54,018 nt of DNA from Janthinobacterium sp. (GTDB lineage: Bacteria; Pseudomonadota; Gammaproteobacteria; Burkholderiales; Burkholderiaceae_D): NCBI RefSeq assembly GCF_009923995.1, contig NZ_RFSK01000042.1, positions 1 through 54,018 of the forward strand, in the 5' to 3' direction. Shown here in pieces: positions 36,386 through 45,072 of this stretch (the stretch's first letter is position 1; each line of letters starts with the position of its first letter). Below the pieces are notes generated by a model that searched no databases, was not told the origin of the DNA, and saw only the letters and a list, made by a program, of their open reading frames with translations. The translations under genes were made by a program, and so were the position numbers.

Positions 36386-37548
36386 GGTTGTGCGGTTTTC
36401 GTGAAACTGGCGCGGGCGCCCTGTGGCGCCAGCGCGCGGGACAGCTCGGCCGGGGACAGGCGCAGCAGGCCGCGCGTGCCGGTGATCAGCAGGCCGCCAT
36501 CGGGCGCCAGGGCCGCGCCCGTGAAGGGAAAGCGGGTGTTCATGGGCAACGCGGCGAAGGTCTGGCCCTGGTCGCGGCTGGCCACCACCTGCCCGGCGGC
36601 GCCCAGCAGCAGCACGGTGTCATCGGGCAATTGCAGGCCCGCCAGCAGCGAGGCGTCGACGGGCGTGGCCACTTCCTGCCACGGCGCGCCGGGCCGGGCG
36701 CTGCGCAGCACCTTGCCGCGCAGGCCGAACAGCACCAGGGCGCCGCCTTGCAGGGGCAGCGCGCCGAACAGGCTGCCTTTCGCGGGCGAGGCCTGCGCGG
36801 CAAACGCCGCCGCGTCCGGCATGCCCTGCCCCGCCGCGCGCAGCAGCAAGCCCTGCTCGCCGAACAGGAACTGCTCATGCTGGCGTTCGGCGATGCCGTA
36901 ATACGTGCCGCCTTCCGGATTCGGCAGGTGGCGCATCTGCGCCTGCCAGCTGGCGCCACCGTCGCTGCTGGAAAAGGCCAGGCCGTAGGCGCCCACCACC
37001 AGCACGCTGCCGTCGGCGCGCAGGCCGATGTCGAGGAAGGGCTTGTCGGCGCCTTCGTCGACGAAGCGCTGCGCATCCTGCAGCAGCAGGTTCAAGGGGT
37101 GTTCGGCTTGCGCCGGGTCGGGCTTGACGGCGTCCCACGCCTGCCGCGCCGCCTCTTCGGCCAGCGCGGCGGCGCGCAGGCCGTCGAACACGCGCGTCCA
37201 GCTGGCGCCGCCATCCGTCGTGCGCAGCACGGCGCCCATATTGCCCACCGCCCAGCCCTCCCTGCCATTCGCAAAGCGCACGGCCGTCAGGCTGACGCTG
37301 ACGGGCACTTTCGCTTGCGTCCAGTGGCGGCCCGCATCGTCCGTGTAGATGACCAGGCCCCGCTCGCCGACGGCCACCAGGCGCTCGCCGGCCCGCGCGA
37401 TGGCCAGCAGATGGGCCGCCGTCGGCCGGGCCACCGCCAGGGCGGGCCGCTGCAGCGCGGCCGGCAAGGCGCCGGCGGCCTGGACCAGCGGGACGGCAGC
37501 GGCCAGCAGCGCCAGCATGCCGGCGCACAGGCAGGACTTGCTGCTCAA
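36382..37548 (-). CDS. exported YCF48/BNR-type beta-propeller protein
   Basis: This 388-aa protein has a signal peptide (to about residue 25, VPLVQAAG) and photosystem-II-assembly-factor-like (Ycf48/Hcf136) repeats: GLVIYTDDAGRHWTQ, EGWAVGNMGAVLRTTDGGAS, GLAFSSDGGASWQ and LRLSPAEL at the end. In bacteria without photosystem II such propellers commonly sit between DUF1329 and MMPL genes; they may hold the complex together in the periplasm. Four-base overlaps with both neighbours show an operon and probable fixed stoichiometry. Confidence 0.87.
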   Translation of the reverse strand: MSSKSCLCAGMLALLAAAVPLVQAAGALPAALQRPALAVARPTAAHLLAIARAGERLVAVGERGLVIYTDDAGRHWTQAKVPVSVSLTAVRFANGREGWAVGNMGAVLRTTDGGASWTRVFDGLRAAALAEEAARQAWDAVKPDPAQAEHPLNLLLQDAQRFVDEGADKPFLDIGLRADGSVLVVGAYGLAFSSSDGGASWQAQMRHLPNPEGGTYYGIAERQHEQFLFGEQGLLLRAAGQGMPDAAAFAAQASPAKGSLFGALPLQGGALVLFGLRGKVLRSARPGAPWQEVATPVDASLLAGLQLPDDTVLLLGAAGQVVASRDQGQTFAALPMNTRFPFTGAALAPDGGLLITGTRGLLRLSPAELSRALAPQGARASFTKTAQP

Positions 37549-38897
37549 CGCACGCCTCCGCTGGCCAGCGCGCCCGACGTGAAGCGGCTCAGCTGCTTGC
37601 TGTCGAAATCCTGGTAGGACACGCCGCCCGTTTCATTGATGGCCGCCGCATACACCCAGCCGCCCGACAGCAGGTCGTGCCAGGTGTAGCTGAGGGTGCT
37701 GGCGGACGGCTCGTCGCCGGCCAGCAGGGTGTAGGCCTGGCCCGTCTTCCACAACTTGCCCTGCGCATCCCAGGTGTCGGCCAGCACGGCTTGCCACGTG
37801 TCCTCGTCCAGGTACAGGCGGCGCTTGGCGGCCACGTTGCGCTTGCCGGACGCCAGGGTGGCTTCCAGCACCCACACGCGGTGCAGTTCCCAGCGCACGG
37901 CGTCCGGATTCAGCGTGCCCTTGCCGATGACGGCGTTGACGGGTTTGCGGAACAGGCCGTTGTTGTTGTACGGAATGTAGATTTCCTTCTTGCCCAGCAG
38001 TTGCACCTGGTAGCGGTCCTGCGCGCCGATGAACAGGTTGACGTCGTCGAAATTGGCCAGGCCGGCGGCCGAGGCGTCCGGCGTGTCATACACCAGCGAA
38101 GGCGACTTGCGCACGCGGCGCTGGCCCGGCACATACTGCCAGCCATCCTTCGGCTTGCTGTAATTGTCGACATAGTCGATGGTCATCATGGCCTGGCCAG
38201 AGTTGGCGGGCGGCTCCGTGATGTCGAGGCGCGCGCGCGCCCACTCGCCGCTGAACGCTTCCGGCTTGCCCTTCGGGTCGTAATACGGATAGGCCAGGCT
38301 GGTGCGCTGGCGGTTGGTCAGCACGCGGTCGCCACTGGCCGTCATCACGTATTTGTCGGCCGTAAAGCTGGTCAGCTGGCCACGGTAGCTGAGCATGTGG
38401 TTCCACAAGGCTTCGTGGCCATTCTTCGGCACGGGGAACGGAATGCCGCCATATGCGCCCTCCACCGTCAAGCCGCCATTGGCCAGCCTGGCGCGCGCGG
38501 CGTTCTGCGCCACGGCGTCGTAGACGGCCGGCGCGAACACGGCGCTACGGTGGCTGGGATAGACATCGATGCGCATGGCCGGCCACTTGGCCAGCAGCGC
38601 CCGCGTGCCGTCCGTGAGCTTTTCCGCATGCTGGGCGGCATTCGCGGCCGTGATCGACAGCAGCGGCTTTTCCGCCGCGTAGGGGTCGGCGCGCTTGTTG
38701 TCGGCCCCCACCGTCATGGCGACGGGCTTGCCGTCCCAGGCGGGAATGCTGCCATCCTTGCTGGCGCCCCGTTCGGCGCCGTAGGGCGTGAGCGCGCCCG
38801 ATTTCAGGCTGGCGCCCGCTTGCGCGGCGGCGTCGCCGGCGCTGGCCAGGCCCAGGGCCAGCACGAGGCTGGCGGTATGCATGATGGACGCTTTCAT
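37545..38897 (-). CDS. DUF1329 protein (periplasmic LolB-like fold)
   Basis: This 450-aa protein has a signal peptide (about 1-26, ASAGDAAAQA). The start of the mature part (LTPYGAERGASKDGSIPAWD) and NHMLSYRG, YPYYDPKGKPEAFSGEW are typical of DUF1329. The family shares the open-barrel fold of LolA/LolB lipoprotein carriers, so it may shuttle a hydrophobic molecule through the periplasm. It almost always pairs with DUF1302, as here (25 bp gap). No lipobox is present, so it is soluble. Confidence 0.9.
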   Translation of the reverse strand: MKASIMHTASLVLALGLASAGDAAAQAGASLKSGALTPYGAERGASKDGSIPAWDGKPVAMTVGADNKRADPYAAEKPLLSITAANAAQHAEKLTDGTRALLAKWPAMRIDVYPSHRSAVFAPAVYDAVAQNAARARLANGGLTVEGAYGGIPFPVPKNGHEALWNHMLSYRGQLTSFTADKYVMTASGDRVLTNRQRTSLAYPYYDPKGKPEAFSGEWARARLDITEPPANSGQAMMTIDYVDNYSKPKDGWQYVPGQRRVRKSPSLVYDTPDASAAGLANFDDVNLFIGAQDRYQVQLLGKKEIYIPYNNNGLFRKPVNAVIGKGTLNPDAVRWELHRVWVLEATLASGKRNVAAKRRLYLDEDTWQAVLADTWDAQGKLWKTGQAYTLLAGDEPSASTLSYTWHDLLSGGWVYAAAINETGGVSYQDFDSKQLSRFTSGALASGGVR

Positions 38898-38922
38898 GAT
38901 TGATTGTCTCCTTGGTATTTTT

Positions 38923-40527
38923 TTAGAAGCTGGTTTGCAGGCTGAAGCGGAAGTAATCGCGGTCCAGCAGCGCCTGCGACGTGGCCTTGCCCCGGTAATT
39001 GATGAACGACAGGTTGCCCGTCCACTTGGTCAGGTACACGCCCGTCACGCCGACGATGAGTTCGCCGCCGTGGTCGGGGCTGCCGGAAAACGGAAACGCC
39101 GTGTCGATCACGGAGCGGCCCTTGAACGACCAGCCCAGGTTCAGCGGCACGCTCAGGTCCAGGCCCGGCGCCACCTGGTACCAGGTGGGCGTAAACACCA
39201 CGCGCCCGCCATAGCTGGTCTTGTTGAGCGTGGTATCGACCTTGGCCGCGTTGCGCTCGATGCTGTTGAGGTGGTTGGCCGACAGTTCACCCACCAGGCT
39301 GGAGCCGTCCCACAGGCTGGAAGCGCCGCCTATCATGGTGCCCGACAGGTTCAGGTGCGCCGTACGGCCCGTGGGGTAAGGCGTGTTGTCGTCAAGCCAG
39401 CTGCTGCCCGCGCCCGCCGGCAAGGTCACCGTGCCCGAGCGGGCCACCAGCGGCTGGCCGTAGCGCATCGACGCTTCCAGGCCCAGGTTGGCGCTGCCGA
39501 CCAGGCGCGAGAGGCTGGCGCCAAAGGCGCGCACCTTGTTGGGCACGGCCAGGAAGTAGCGCTGGCTGGCCGCCTGCGTGACGATCTGCAGCGAGGTATC
39601 GTTGTAGCGGATCGCATACAGACCGATGTCGGCGTCGAGCAGCTCGCTGCGCGTATTCAAGGCCAGGCCGAAGTTGTTCGGCAGGTCGCCCTTCACCTGG
39701 CCCGCATACTTGAGTTTCAAGGGACCCGCATACATCGATTCGGCGCCGTCGCCCAGCATGTCGGTCGCGCTCAGGTAGCTGCCGGCCGGATGCAGACGCG
39801 TGGGCCGGTACTTGAACTGCACATACGCTTCCACGCTGGTGTCGTTGCTCAGTTGCAAGGTGCTCGACAGTTGCGGCACGGGGATGGTGGTTTCCTTCGC
39901 CTGCGCGCCGGGAATCGACAGCTTGTACAGGTCGATGGGCGCCATGCCCTTGGCGATGCCGTTCATGCCGAAGAACAGGGTGGTGCCCCAGATCAGCGAG
40001 TGCTGGCCCAGGCGGTAGGACAAGGTGGCGTCGCCCAGCTGGTTCCTGCCGAAGACGAACCAGTCGAGCATTTCCGCATTGCGCCCGCCGATGCGCCGCG
40101 TGTCGGGGGAAAATGCGTTGTAGGGAGCCGACACATTGTTGCTGGTCGCCTTCGAAGTGTTCGAGGTGCCGCTGTTGTAGACCGTGTCATACCAGGCGGC
40201 GGCGCTCAGGCGCAGGCCGAAGCCGTCCTTCTGCACGTCGAACTCGGACAGCAGGTCGGCGCGGTTCGAGATCAGGCCCTTGCTGAAATTGCGATCGCCA
40301 TCGTCGTTGTTCACCTTCGCGGCGCCGCTGATCAGGGCGTCCGAGGGCGCATCGATGCGGTAGCCGGCGCTGTATTTGATGGTATTGTCCCAGCGGATTT
40401 GCCACTCGCCGCCGGGATTGAGGTCGGCCGCGCCGGCCGGCGCGCCGATGGCCACCAGCATGGCGGCGAGTATCGTGAGCGCGTGGCGCGGTGCTGCGGA
40501 GGTACTGCTTCCTGCGTGCTGTTTCAT
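38923..40527 (-). CDS. DUF1302 outer-membrane protein
   Basis: This 534-aa protein has a signal peptide (ILAAMLVAIGAPAGAADLNP) and the family start PGGEWQIRWDNTIKYSAGYR. The remainder is beta-strand-rich and ends in DYFRFSLQTSF, a C-terminal Phe typical of outer-membrane barrels. DUF1302 proteins are presumed channels for hydrophobic or aromatic compounds and are common in degraders. It is the first gene of the second transcription unit; AAGGAG lies 7 bp before the ATG, and a regulated promoter is about 85 bp upstream. Confidence 0.9.
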   Translation of the reverse strand: MKQHAGSSTSAAPRHALTILAAMLVAIGAPAGAADLNPGGEWQIRWDNTIKYSAGYRIDAPSDALISGAAKVNNDDGDRNFSKGLISNRADLLSEFDVQKDGFGLRLSAAAWYDTVYNSGTSNTSKATSNNVSAPYNAFSPDTRRIGGRNAEMLDWFVFGRNQLGDATLSYRLGQHSLIWGTTLFFGMNGIAKGMAPIDLYKLSIPGAQAKETTIPVPQLSSTLQLSNDTSVEAYVQFKYRPTRLHPAGSYLSATDMLGDGAESMYAGPLKLKYAGQVKGDLPNNFGLALNTRSELLDADIGLYAIRYNDTSLQIVTQAASQRYFLAVPNKVRAFGASLSRLVGSANLGLEASMRYGQPLVARSGTVTLPAGAGSSWLDDNTPYPTGRTAHLNLSGTMIGGASSLWDGSSLVGELSANHLNSIERNAAKVDTTLNKTSYGGRVVFTPTWYQVAPGLDLSVPLNLGWSFKGRSVIDTAFPFSGSPDHGGELIVGVTGVYLTKWTGNLSFINYRGKATSQALLDRDYFRFSLQTSF

Positions 40528-40572
40528 CGTGTCTCCTTGATCGTTCTTATAGTTTTGGCTACTGCACCGGCG

Positions 40573-40593
40573 CCCGCCGCCTCTGTGGGCGGG
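40573..40593. other. hairpin in the leader of the DUF1302 unit
   Basis: CCCGCC at 40573-40578 pairs with GGCGGG at 40588-40593 across a 9-nt loop. It lies downstream of the inferred transcription start and 46 bp before the DUF1302 start codon. It may reduce read-through from the upstream unit or shape the leader mRNA; no T-tract follows. Confidence 0.3.
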
Positions 40594-40613
40594 TGGGCTG
40601 GTCCTGCATGGCT

Positions 40614-40672
40614 AGAATATGGGACGCGCCGGCCGGCGTCTCTGCACAAAAGACAGATTCACTGGCACTTTT
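40614..40672 (-). promoter_or_regulatory. promoter P2 with 27-bp activator element (site A)
   Basis: On the minus strand a TATTCT -10 box (40614-40619) and a weak -35 (GAGACG, 40637-40642) precede DUF1302. Element A (40646-40672) lies immediately upstream: plus-strand cores ACAAAA, AGATTC, CTGG and ACTTTT. It is identical at 22 of 27 positions to site B at 49474-49500, and both lie exactly 26 bp from the same AGAATA sequence. Poor -35 and adjoining element suggest an activator-dependent promoter. Confidence 0.65.
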
Positions 40673-40681
40673 GGACACGCT

Positions 40682-41575
40682 TCACCCGAGCGCGCGCGTC
40701 ACGTCGTCGAACAGCGCATCGACTTCCAGGCGGTGCGGGATGATCTTCTGGTCGAGCGACCAGTCGATGGCCAGCTGCAGGCCCTTGCGGTTCGCTTCCA
40801 GTCCCAGCGGCGGGAAGACGGCCGGCACGCCTTCGGCCAGGGCGCGGCTCTCGGCCAGCATGCGGTACAGTTCGCGCACGATGTCGGGCCGCTGGCGCGA
40901 CAGCTCCTCATGCACGACGAACATGTGGTTGATCGGCACCACGTTTTCGCGCGCGAACCAGTCCTTTGCGGCCGCCTGGGCATCGGGCACCAGGGTGCGC
41001 ACGCGGGGGTCCTTCGGCATGTCCTCGCCCAGCAGCGCGGCCGCCAGTTCGCCGTGCATCATCATGTCGGGAATCGATGCGCCCTTCGGCAGGCGCTCGC
41101 AGTTGGCCGGGTCGCTGTACTCGGCCAGGTGGCCGTCGCCCAGGGTCATCCACGTCACCTTGTCCAGGTCGACGCCGTATTCGTGGCGCAGGATGCCGCG
41201 TATCCACAGCGCCGTCGTCTGCGTATAGGTGCGCACGCCGACGCGCTTGCCTTCGATATCCTTCGGCGCCAGGTGGCCGAAATCGCTGTTGAAGCCGGCG
41301 CAATGGTGCTGGAAGCGGCCCGAGACGGGCGCCGGCAGCATCACGTAGGGCTTGCCGTAGGCCCTGGCCTGCAGGAAGGTGACGATGGCCAGTTCGCCCG
41401 CGTCGAAGGCGTTTTCGCGCACCATCGCCTTGAAGCCGTTGTGCGCGGGCGTGGGGCCGCAGAAATCGAGCTGGAACAGCGCGGAAATGACGCGGCCGTC
41501 GCGCAGCGCGCGCGTGACGGGATACTCGGACAGGTTGATGCGCAGCGTCGGCACGCCGCTATAGTCGTGACTCAT
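40682..41575 (-). CDS. Pht5-like decarboxylase / substrate-binding-fold protein, copy 2
   Basis: This 297-aa protein resembles 4,5-dihydroxyphthalate decarboxylases (Pht5) and the periplasmic-binding-protein fold: LRINLSEYPVTRALRDGRV, FDAGELAIVTFLQARAYGKP, GKRVGVRTYTQTTALWIRG. It has no signal peptide and no ABC partner genes, so a cytosolic enzyme is more plausible than a binding protein. The start at 41575 follows GAAAGGAAA and gives the family N-terminus; the open frame runs on to 41875 inside the preceding gene. Last gene of the first unit, only distantly similar to copy 1. Confidence 0.75.
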   Translation of the reverse strand: MSHDYSGVPTLRINLSEYPVTRALRDGRVISALFQLDFCGPTPAHNGFKAMVRENAFDAGELAIVTFLQARAYGKPYVMLPAPVSGRFQHHCAGFNSDFGHLAPKDIEGKRVGVRTYTQTTALWIRGILRHEYGVDLDKVTWMTLGDGHLAEYSDPANCERLPKGASIPDMMMHGELAAALLGEDMPKDPRVRTLVPDAQAAAKDWFARENVVPINHMFVVHEELSRQRPDIVRELYRMLAESRALAEGVPAVFPPLGLEANRKGLQLAIDWSLDQKIIPHRLEVDALFDDVTRALG

Positions 41576-41595
41576 GGTGTTTCCTTTCAAGAGGG

Positions 41596-43152
41596 TTACA
41601 AACGCACTTCGATCAGCGAGGGACCCGGCTCGCGCGCCAGGTCCAGCATGGCCCGGTGGAAGCCTTCGGCCGTGTCGACGGCCACGCTGGGCACGCCCAT
41701 GCTTTTCGCCATGGCTTGCCAGTCGATGCGCGGACGGTCGATGTCGATCATGGCCAGCGCCTGCGGCCCCGGCGCGCCGGCGCCCATGTTGGCGTATTCG
41801 GCCTTCAGGATGGCGTAGCTGTTGTTGGCGAAGATGATGGTGGTGATATCCAGGCCTTCGCGCGCCTGCGTCCACAGCGACTGGATGGTGTACATGGCGC
41901 TGCCGTCGCCCACCATGCAGAACACGCGGCGTTCGGGACAGGCCAGCGCGGCGCCCGTCGCCATCGGCGTGCCGTAGCCGATGGAGCCGCCCATGTTGTT
42001 GATCAGGTCATGCGGCGCGGCGCCCACCGTCAGGCCCATGGTTTCGCGCCCCGTCGTCAGCGATTCATCGACGAGGATGCAGTTTTCCGGCAAGGCGGCC
42101 GCCAGCGCCTGGGCGATGCTGGCCGGCGTCAGCGCGCCGCTGGGGGCCACCGCCTCGGCGCGCGGCTGGATGGCGGCCGGCGTGTGCGTGGCGCCCAGCG
42201 CGTGGACCAGCATTTCCAGCCCCGCCTCGCAGCTTTCGCCGCTCTCGACCAGCGCATGCACGCTGGTGCCGGGCGCCTTGAGCAGGCTGGGCTTGTCGGG
42301 ATAGCTGAAGAAGGCGATCGGCTCCGTCGTGTCCACCGTGATGATGTGCTTGAAGCCCTTCAGGTAGTCGACGGCCGGGCCGACCGCATATGGAATGCGC
42401 TCCAGCGTGACCCGCCCCGCCCCGCGCTCGATGCGCGAGGTGAAGAACTGCGTGGCCAGGCGGCAGCCCGTGGCCGCCTTCAGCTTGCCCGCCAGCGCCA
42501 GCGCGCGTCCGCGCGTGGCGCGGCCCGCCAGGATCACCAGGGCCGGTTCGCCCGAGCGCAGCACCCTGGCCACGTGCTCGATGCGCGCCGTATCGGGCAG
42601 CCTGGCCAGGCTGTCGGCGCGCGGCAGCGCCTGAGCCGGCACGCGCGGCGCGCCCGCCTGCTGCCACGAGGCGTCGCCAGGCAGGATCAGGGTGGCGATC
42701 CGGCCCGGCTGCTCGCTGGCCTTCGCCACGGCGCTGGCCACGTCCCAGGCCACGCTGCCGGCCGATTCCACGCGGCGCACCCAGTGGCTGAGGGGGCGCG
42801 CCAGGCCCTCGATGTCGGACATCAGCGGCGGATCGTATTGCAGGTGGGCCGCCGAATGCTCGCCGACGATGTTGAGCATGCCCGACGAGGCCCGCTTGGC
42901 GTTGTGGATGTTGGCCAGGCCGTTCGCCAGGCCCGGCCCCAGGTGCAGCAGGGTCGACGCGGGCGTGTCCTTCATGCGGTAGTAGCCGTCGGCGGCGCCC
43001 GTGCAGACGCCCTCGAACAGGCACAGCACGCTGCGCATGCGGGGGTTTTCCAGCGCCTTCAAAAAATGCATCTCGGAAGTGCCCGGATTGGCGAAACAGA
43101 TATCGACCCCCTGTTCGGTGAGGGTCTGCACCAGGCTTTCAGCGCCGTTCAT
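41596..43152 (-). CDS. thiamine-diphosphate-dependent enzyme (acetolactate synthase / benzoylformate decarboxylase family)
   Basis: This 518-aa enzyme has the three TPP domains. The Pyr domain has catalytic Glu47 in CLFEGVCTGAADGYY, the middle domain spans about 190-330, and the PP domain has the Mg/ThDP motif beginning GDGSAMYTIQSLW and ending FANNSYAI. Length and lack of a quinone-binding tail fit 2-oxo-acid decarboxylases such as benzoylformate decarboxylase or simple acetolactate synthases; no small regulatory subunit is nearby. In this cluster it may decarboxylate a 2-oxo acid linked to ring cleavage. One base separates it from the aldolase gene. Confidence 0.87.
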   Translation of the reverse strand: MNGAESLVQTLTEQGVDICFANPGTSEMHFLKALENPRMRSVLCLFEGVCTGAADGYYRMKDTPASTLLHLGPGLANGLANIHNAKRASSGMLNIVGEHSAAHLQYDPPLMSDIEGLARPLSHWVRRVESAGSVAWDVASAVAKASEQPGRIATLILPGDASWQQAGAPRVPAQALPRADSLARLPDTARIEHVARVLRSGEPALVILAGRATRGRALALAGKLKAATGCRLATQFFTSRIERGAGRVTLERIPYAVGPAVDYLKGFKHIITVDTTEPIAFFSYPDKPSLLKAPGTSVHALVESGESCEAGLEMLVHALGATHTPAAIQPRAEAVAPSGALTPASIAQALAAALPENCILVDESLTTGRETMGLTVGAAPHDLINNMGGSIGYGTPMATGAALACPERRVFCMVGDGSAMYTIQSLWTQAREGLDITTIIFANNSYAILKAEYANMGAGAPGPQALAMIDIDRPRIDWQAMAKSMGVPSVAVDTAEGFHRAMLDLAREPGPSLIEVRL

Positions 43153-43153
43153 G

Positions 43154-44011
43154 TCAGTACCCCGCCATCTCGCGCGCCTTGCCGATGACGCCGTAGCTGC
43201 GCTGCGGCGCCGACATGAGAAAGCCGTAGCCTTCCTGCAGCAGGCGCTCGTAATTGCTGCCCGTGACGTGGGGATTGCCCACCTTGACCTGGTGCTTGTG
43301 GCAGGTGGCGACGATCTGCGCCATGGCCGCCAGCACTTCCGGATGCTCGTACTGGCGCGCCAGGCCCAGTTCCTGCGACAGGTCGCCCTCGCCGATCAGC
43401 ACGAAGCCCACGCCCGGCACGTTGGCCAGGATATCGTCCAGGTTCCCGATAGCCTGCGTGCTTTCGATCATCAGCCCGGCAAGCAGCTCGCCGTGCGGCG
43501 CCAGCGGCCAGACGTCGGCCTTGGCATAGTATTCCTGCTGGCTCAAGCCCCAGTAGCGGGCCGCATTGGCCGGGCCGTCGCCGCGCACGCCGCGCGGCTC
43601 GTACAGCGGCGCGTGCTTCGGCCGCGCATAGCGGCACGAGGCGACGGCGTTCCAGGCTTGCTCGACGGTGGCCACGTGCGGCGTGATGACGCCGTACACG
43701 CCGCGGTCCAGCACCTGCTTGGCGAAGGACTGGTTCATCTCGACGCCGTTGGCGGGTATGCGCGCCAACGGCGTGACGCCCGGCGCCACGGAGCCGGCCG
43801 CCGCGATCTGCTTGCGGTTGAGCATGTACTGCAGCGCATCGCCCAGCGCGGCCACATCGTAGGGGTTGTGCTCCATTTCAAAGACGATGCCGTCATACGG
43901 CGCTTCGCTCATGTCGATGGCCGACTGGCGGTCGATCTTGGAAAAGGCGGTGAAAGCGGGCTTGCCCTGTTCCCAGGCGCGGATGATGCCGTTCAGGCGG
44001 TGCTTGCTCAT
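43154..44011 (-). CDS. HpcH/HpaI-family aldolase
   Basis: This 285-aa class II pyruvate aldolase has the expected sites: GIVFEMEHNP (Glu47), Arg84 in PLARIPAN, metal ligands Glu183 (MIEST) and Asp210 (IGEGDLSQELG). HpaI relatives split 4-hydroxy-2-oxo acids into pyruvate and an aldehyde or oxo acid. Standing beside LigJ and LigI-like genes it may cleave 4-carboxy-4-hydroxy-2-oxoadipate to pyruvate and oxaloacetate, the step normally done by the unrelated LigK aldolase. That assignment is an inference from context. Confidence 0.87.
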   Translation of the reverse strand: MSKHRLNGIIRAWEQGKPAFTAFSKIDRQSAIDMSEAPYDGIVFEMEHNPYDVAALGDALQYMLNRKQIAAAGSVAPGVTPLARIPANGVEMNQSFAKQVLDRGVYGVITPHVATVEQAWNAVASCRYARPKHAPLYEPRGVRGDGPANAARYWGLSQQEYYAKADVWPLAPHGELLAGLMIESTQAIGNLDDILANVPGVGFVLIGEGDLSQELGLARQYEHPEVLAAMAQIVATCHKHQVKVGNPHVTGSNYERLLQEGYGFLMSAPQRSYGVIGKAREMAGY

Positions 44012-44039
44012 GTTGTTCCTCGTGGTCTGAAGTGGATGA

Positions 44040-45026
44040 TTACTGCTTGCTGTCCCAGTACATGAAGCCCATGCCCTCGCCCGTGCCGGCCGGCGTGCGC
44101 CAGCACGGCACGTAGTCGACCAGGGTCATGGCGGCCCCCGTGTCCTGCATGGCTTTCATGACGCTGACATACAGCTTGATTTCGGAAGTGCCCGACTGGT
44201 AGTAGCCGTCGGGGATGGCGGCCAGGCCGTCGTAGTCGTAGTCGCCCAGCATCCGCATGACCTTGTGGTCGAACTCTTCGTCGTTGACGAAGTGCGACAG
44301 GCCGCCCGAGGCGAAGATGCCGACCCGCACGTCGGCCGGCCAGGCGTTGATGGCGTCGCGCAGCACGCGGCCAAATTCGATGCAGCGCGCCATCGACGGC
44401 TGCGTGGGCGGATAGAAGCAGTTCATGATGACGGGCACGTGCGGCGGCACCTCGTCCTGCATGATCTGGTGGTAGACGAAGCTGTAGGCGTGCGGCGCCA
44501 CCGGATACTCGGGCAAGGGCTTCATCCACACGTTGTCCGGCCAGGCGAACAGGTCGGTCAGGTCGAAGCCCTCTTGCTGGAAGGCGTCGACCAGATGGGC
44601 GGCCAGTTCCGGGTGGCAGGGGTGCGTCACGTGGTGGTCCGGCGCATACACGGCGCGCTGCGGCGGGCCGTTATGCACCTCGGCGCCCGTGTAGATGGCG
44701 ATCGAGGGCGAAAACTGCGTAAAGATTTCCTTCTGGTCCTTGCCCAGGATGATGGCCACGTCGATCTTCGCCTCGCGGTAGGCCGCCGCCATGGTGTCGA
44801 GCGCCGTGCGGCAGCGTGCCGCCCGCTCCGCGCGCTCTTCCAGCGTCAGGAAGGGCTCGAACGCCGCCTCGCGGTGCGCTTCCAGTTCCGGATAGGTCCA
44901 GGTGCGGTTGCGGAACCACAGTTCCGGGTTATTGCGGTCGCGCTCGCCATTCGTCAGCCAGTCTTCCGGCTTCTGGCCCAGCATGCCGCTATGCGGTACC
45001 GCCATGCCGAATACAATTTTTGCCAT
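44040..45026 (-). CDS. class III extradiol ring-cleavage dioxygenase (LigB superfamily, DesZ/gallate-type)
   Basis: This 328-aa protein belongs to the protocatechuate 4,5-dioxygenase beta-subunit superfamily. His12 in AVPHSGM is the expected iron ligand, GKDQKEIF (97-102) is conserved, NCFYPPTQPS follows, and GGLSHFVNDEEFD carries the catalytic His245 and acidic ligands 250/251. The longer single-chain form and the motifs resemble 3-O-methylgallate dioxygenase DesZ more than LigB. No LigA-type small subunit gene is present. Predicted to open a catecholic or gallate-type ring between MFS and aldolase genes. Confidence 0.85.
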   Translation of the reverse strand: MAKIVFGMAVPHSGMLGQKPEDWLTNGERDRNNPELWFRNRTWTYPELEAHREAAFEPFLTLEERAERAARCRTALDTMAAAYREAKIDVAIILGKDQKEIFTQFSPSIAIYTGAEVHNGPPQRAVYAPDHHVTHPCHPELAAHLVDAFQQEGFDLTDLFAWPDNVWMKPLPEYPVAPHAYSFVYHQIMQDEVPPHVPVIMNCFYPPTQPSMARCIEFGRVLRDAINAWPADVRVGIFASGGLSHFVNDEEFDHKVMRMLGDYDYDGLAAIPDGYYQSGTSEIKLYVSVMKAMQDTGAAMTLVDYVPCWRTPAGTGEGMGFMYWDSKQ

Positions 45027-45072
45027 CGTGTTCCTCGTATAGGTGTTGGGATGTGTGAAGGGGGCAGCCGCG

